DNA of 64,000 bases. Source: Micromonospora sp. WMMD1082. Lineage in GTDB: Bacteria; Actinomycetota; Actinomycetes; Mycobacteriales; Micromonosporaceae. Position numbers and translations under genes: made by a program. Location: contig NZ_JARUBM010000002.1 in the NCBI RefSeq assembly GCF_029626175.1, forward strand, positions 3,613,001 through 3,677,000, in the 5' to 3' direction. The notes beneath the pieces were generated by a model. It did no database searches. It saw nothing but the letters and a program-made list of their open reading frames with translations, and had not been told where the DNA came from. Shown here piece by piece: positions 60,745 through 64,000 of the stretch. Each line of letters starts with the position of its first letter. Position 1 is the stretch's first letter.

Positions 60745-62559
60745 ATGACGCAAACCTCCGACAGGGACGAGCGGCCAGGCAGCCCGTCGGACACCACCTC
60801 CCGGCCCGACACGGCGGAAGCCTTCTTCGCTCCCGTGAAAGGCAGCCTGGCCGCGATCATCGGGCTGAGCGTCCTGGGCGCGGTCAGCGGCGTGGTGCCG
60901 TTCATTGCGATCGTTGAGCTGGCCCGCGCCCTGCTGCCGGCGCTGTCCGGCGGTCAGGTTGATCCCGAGCGTGTGTGGGTGATCGTGCTGGTCGCCGTGC
61001 TCGCCTTGTTCGTGAGCTTCGGCACGGCGTTCGCGTCCGGGATGGTCAGCCACCTGGCCGACGCGGAGCTGCAGCTGTCGCTACGGCAGCGGATCATCCG
61101 GCATTTGCAGCGCCTGCCGCTGGGTTGGTTCGACACGCGCAGCTCGGGGAGGGTGCGCAAGCTGGTGGAGAACGATGTCGTCGCGCTTCATCAGCTCGTC
61201 GCCCACGCGATCCAGGACGTCATCACCGCGGTCGCCGTTCCGGTCATCAGCATTGTCTACCTCTTCGCGGTCCAGTGGCAGCTCGCCCTGGCCGCACTCG
61301 TGCCGTTGGTGATCACAGCCACTCTGTATCCGATCTTGATGCGCGGCGGGGCGGAGAAGTATCGACAGTATGACGAGGCGGCGGGCCGGTTGTCGGGGGC
61401 GACGGTCGAGTTCGTACACGGCATCGCCGTTGTTAAACGCTTTGGTCAGCTGGGCCGCAGCCACCGCCGCTACCGCGACGCGACGAAGACCTATGTGGAG
61501 TTCGTCGGGCAGTGGACGCGAGAGACCGCCGCGATGTTCACGGTGATCGAGATCATCACCTCCCCGGTCGTCATGCTCGTGTGGCTGCTGGCCGTCGGCG
61601 TGTGGCTCGTGAACGCGGGGACCGTTGACCCGATTGACGTGCTGCCGGGGCTGTTGCTCGGTCTCGGGCTGACGAGCCCGCTGATGAAGCTCGGCTCGTC
61701 GGCGCAGTTCCTGCGCAACGCGACGAAGGCCCGGCAGTCCCTCGCTGCGTTCTTCGCGCTGCCGGCGGTGCCGCAGCCGTCATGGCCGCGCACCCCGGAG
61801 GGGAGCACCGTCGACTTCCAGGATGTCTCGTTCAGCTACGACGGTGAGCATCGTGTGCTGCACGAGATCGCGACGAACTGTTCGCCCGGCACCGTCACCG
61901 CTCTGGTAGGGGCTTCGGGCTCCGGCAAGTCCACGCTGGCCAAGCTGGTGCCCCGCTTCTACGACGTCACGCAGGGCCGGGTGGCACTCGGCGGCGTGGA
62001 CGTGCGCGAGATCGCCTCCCACGAGCTGTACCGACAGGTCGGCTTCGTGTTCCAGGACGTGCGGCTGCTGCGCGCGAGCCTGCGCGACAACATCCGCCTT
62101 GCCCGCCCGAACGCCACCGACGGGGAGATAGAGCAGGTGGCCCGCGCGGCGCAGATCCACGACCGCATCCTGCGCTTCCCGCGCGGCTACGACTCGGTCG
62201 TGGGCGAGGATGCGAACCTTTCCGGCGGCGAGGCACAGCGCGTCACGATCGCCCGCGCTCTACTCACGGACGCGCCGATCCTCGTGCTCGACGAGGCGAC
62301 TGCGTTCGCCGACCCCGACTCGGAGGCGGCAATCCAGACCGCGCTCAGCGCGCTGGCCGCGGATCGCACGGTGCTCGTGATCGCGCACCGGCTGCACACG
62401 ATCGTCGGCGTCGACAAGGTCCTCGTCCTTGACGGCGGGCGCGTCATCGAGCGCGGCACCCATGCCGAGCTGGTCTCCGCCGGTGGGCGCTTCGCGCAGA
62501 TGTGGTCCGCCTACCAGGCCAACCATGCGCGCTCACTCCCGGAAGGAGCTCGAGGATGA
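60745..62559 (+). CDS. ABC half-transporter 1 (IrtA/exporter fold)
   Basis: 604 residues: six membrane helices (residues about 30-325, for example LGWFDTRSSGRVRKLVENDV in the coupling region) followed by an ATPase domain with Walker A LVGASGSGKSTLAKL, VFQDVRLLRASL, signature NLSGGEAQRVTIARALL and Walker B PILVLDEATAFADP. Together with the overlapping next gene it would form a heterodimer. Exporter-fold pairs of this kind (IrtAB, YbtPQ) import metallophores. The Zur-like box upstream supports metal uptake; export is the alternative. Confidence 0.85.
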   Translation: MTQTSDRDERPGSPSDTTSRPDTAEAFFAPVKGSLAAIIGLSVLGAVSGVVPFIAIVELARALLPALSGGQVDPERVWVIVLVAVLALFVSFGTAFASGMVSHLADAELQLSLRQRIIRHLQRLPLGWFDTRSSGRVRKLVENDVVALHQLVAHAIQDVITAVAVPVISIVYLFAVQWQLALAALVPLVITATLYPILMRGGAEKYRQYDEAAGRLSGATVEFVHGIAVVKRFGQLGRSHRRYRDATKTYVEFVGQWTRETAAMFTVIEIITSPVVMLVWLLAVGVWLVNAGTVDPIDVLPGLLLGLGLTSPLMKLGSSAQFLRNATKARQSLAAFFALPAVPQPSWPRTPEGSTVDFQDVSFSYDGEHRVLHEIATNCSPGTVTALVGASGSGKSTLAKLVPRFYDVTQGRVALGGVDVREIASHELYRQVGFVFQDVRLLRASLRDNIRLARPNATDGEIEQVARAAQIHDRILRFPRGYDSVVGEDANLSGGEAQRVTIARALLTDAPILVLDEATAFADPDSEAAIQTALSALAADRTVLVIAHRLHTIVGVDKVLVLDGGRVIERGTHAELVSAGGRFAQMWSAYQANHARSLPEGARG

Positions 62560-64000
62560 TCCGGCGTCTGCTGCACTACTCGTCCCCCCAGGCACGTCGC
62601 CTCGTCATCGCCGAGCTGGCGTTCATCGTCGCCACTGCGGTGCTTCAGGGCGTCGCGTTTCTCATGCTCGTGCCGCTGCTACGTGCCCTGTTCCGCGGCG
62701 ACGTGGTGACTGCCGGAGCGTGGCTCACCGCCCTCGCCGGAGTCGGCCTCGCCTACGCGGTGGCGTTCTGGTTCGCCAGCCAGATCGGCATGAAGGCCAG
62801 CACCGCAGTGCTCGACTCGCTGCTGACCCGCCTCGGCGACCGGCTCGTGCAACTGCCGGTCACCTGGTTCGACACCGACCGCTCCGGGCTGGTCACCGGC
62901 ATCGCCACCCAGGGTGCGATGTTCGTCTCCACCACCCCGTACGCAATCCTCCGCCTCATCCTCACCGGCTTCATCACCCCCGGCACCGTCCTCATCGGTA
63001 TGTACTTCTTCGACTGGCGCCTCGCACTGGCGATGACGGCGGCGGTTCCGGTGATGGTGCTGGGATACCGGTGGCTGCGCAATGGGATCGCCCGAGGGGA
63101 CGCGGCCCACTCCCGGGCGATCGCCGACGCCTCCAACCGCGTGATCGAGTTCACCCGCGCCCAGTCCGCGCTGCGCACCGCCGGCGACGGCTCGGTCGCC
63201 AGCCGGCTTGTCGAGGAGGCGCTGCAGCGTCAGCATCGCGTCTATCGGGGGGTGCTACTCACCGGTGGCGCGGCGATCGCGACGTTCGCCGGCATCGTGC
63301 AACTCTCCCTCACGGTCATCCTGGTGCTGGGCGCCTACCTCGCGGTCGGCGGCTCCGTCGACCCGGCGACCCTCATCGCCCTGCTCGTGCTCGGCGTGCG
63401 CTTCAACGAGCCGATCGTCGCTGCAGGCGACCTCGGCGGCGGCATCTCCATCGCCCGGACCACGCTCGACCAACTCGACGAGTTCGCCGATCTCCCAGCG
63501 TTGCCCGAGCCGGAGGCGCCGCACACGCCGGCAGATTGGTCCATCGGCTTTCACGACGTCACCTTCGGCTACGGAGGAGCACCCGTGCTGCGCCACCTGT
63601 CGTTCATCGCCCCGTCAAACCGTATGACGGCAATCGTCGGTCCCTCGGGCTCCGGCAAGACGACGATCACCAAGCTCATGGCCCGCTTCTACGACCCCGA
63701 GGACGGCATGGTGACCATCGGCGGCACCCCCATCCCGGCGCTCGGCACCAGCGTGGTCGAGGCCGCTGTCGCCCCGGTGTTCCAAGACGTCTACCTCTTC
63801 GACGACACGATCCTCAACAACGTCTGGATCGGCAATCCCGAGCTGACCCGCGAAGAGGTCGTCGCCGCTGCCACCCGTGCCCGCGTTGACGAGATCGTCG
63901 ACCGGCTACCCGGCGGATGGGACGCCCGGGTCGGCGAGGGCGGCTCGAACCTCTCCGGAGGCGAACGCCAGCGCGTCTCCATCGCTCGCGCGCTACTCAA
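62556..64000 (+). CDS. ABC half-transporter 2, 3'-truncated by the window
   Basis: The ATG overlaps the previous stop (ATGA) and the frame is open to the end of the window, giving about 481 residues. It has six helices (LPVTWFDTDRSGLVTGIATQ in the coupling loop), then Walker A AIVGPSGSGKTTITKLMARF, VFQDVYLFDDTIL and signature NLSGGERQRVSIARALL at the window edge. Walker B lies outside. Partner of the preceding half-transporter. Confidence 0.88.
   Translation, partial: MIRRLLHYSSPQARRLVIAELAFIVATAVLQGVAFLMLVPLLRALFRGDVVTAGAWLTALAGVGLAYAVAFWFASQIGMKASTAVLDSLLTRLGDRLVQLPVTWFDTDRSGLVTGIATQGAMFVSTTPYAILRLILTGFITPGTVLIGMYFFDWRLALAMTAAVPVMVLGYRWLRNGIARGDAAHSRAIADASNRVIEFTRAQSALRTAGDGSVASRLVEEALQRQHRVYRGVLLTGGAAIATFAGIVQLSLTVILVLGAYLAVGGSVDPATLIALLVLGVRFNEPIVAAGDLGGGISIARTTLDQLDEFADLPALPEPEAPHTPADWSIGFHDVTFGYGGAPVLRHLSFIAPSNRMTAIVGPSGSGKTTITKLMARFYDPEDGMVTIGGTPIPALGTSVVEAAVAPVFQDVYLFDDTILNNVWIGNPELTREEVVAAATRARVDEIVDRLPGGWDARVGEGGSNLSGGERQRVSIARALL

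Noticed and set aside
1..64000. tRNA, rRNA and CRISPR genes
   Set aside because: Looked for by eye on both strands; none recognised. tRNAs could be missed without a covariance search.

Overview
The window reads as accessory DNA from a high-GC actinomycete, most like the Micromonosporaceae. This rests on strong G/C bias at third codon positions, many GTG/TTG starts, four-base stop/start overlaps (ATGA/GTGA), a SigB/F-type stress sigma factor, and NACHT-type proteins with Gly-Leu membrane repeats. No rRNA, tRNA or CRISPR array was recognised. All family names come from reading motifs; nothing was searched against a database.

Layout. 1-6.5 kb is degraded sequence: a helicase-associated-domain fragment, a truncated Gly-Leu-repeat NACHT-type protein, a broken methyltransferase, an intact MFS/MarR pair, then an IS5-type insertion sequence and an IS3 fragment around an alpha/beta-hydrolase remnant. 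7-10.1 kb holds a stress module: SigB/F sigma factor, RsbW-like ATPase and a response regulator fused to a PP2C phosphatase. 11.8-21.7 kb is a phosphonate locus. It has PEP mutase, phosphonopyruvate decarboxylase, an iron-type alcohol dehydrogenase, a nucleotidyltransferase, an MFS exporter with an unusual acidic insertion, an APS kinase, a methyltransferase and a TauD-like oxygenase. A sulfotransferase lies divergently beyond two strong hairpins, and an inositol-monophosphatase-family phosphatase follows. Together they suggest a hydroxyethylphosphonate-derived product with a PAPS-dependent sulfation step.

22-24.7 kb carries an ArsR-ArsC fusion whose operon is cut off by IS4 and ISAs1 remnants. 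25-47.7 kb is a second biosynthetic cluster with two divergent, tightly overlapping operons. It encodes three ATP-grasp ligases, two adenylating enzymes, three free-standing carrier proteins, two acyl-CoA-dehydrogenase-type flavoenzymes, two aminotransferases, a radical-SAM aminomutase, a TrpB-like enzyme, a ProA-like reductase, two BtrH-like proteins, a PPTase, a thioesterase, a flavin reductase, an MFS exporter and a LysR regulator. I do not recognise the product. The gene set implies amino acids tethered to stand-alone carriers, modified there, released by BtrH-like acyltransferases and joined by ATP-grasp ligases. This is the best candidate for an undescribed system.

48-51.7 kb has a toxin-antitoxin pair and an AbrB-like gene coupled to a tyrosine recombinase. 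52-64 kb looks like a metal-scarcity region: an MFS exporter, a FepB/FepC/FecCD-type importer, a His-rich triple-repeat protein, an L32 paralogue with an odd zinc ribbon, a COG0523 GTPase, and a pair of exporter-fold ABC half-transporters that runs off the window. Two 15-bp sequences resembling the actinobacterial Zur box (56172-56186 and 60702-60716) tie the two transporter units to zinc. Remnants of a FepC-like ATPase and an AztD-like zinc chaperone show that parts of this region are decaying.
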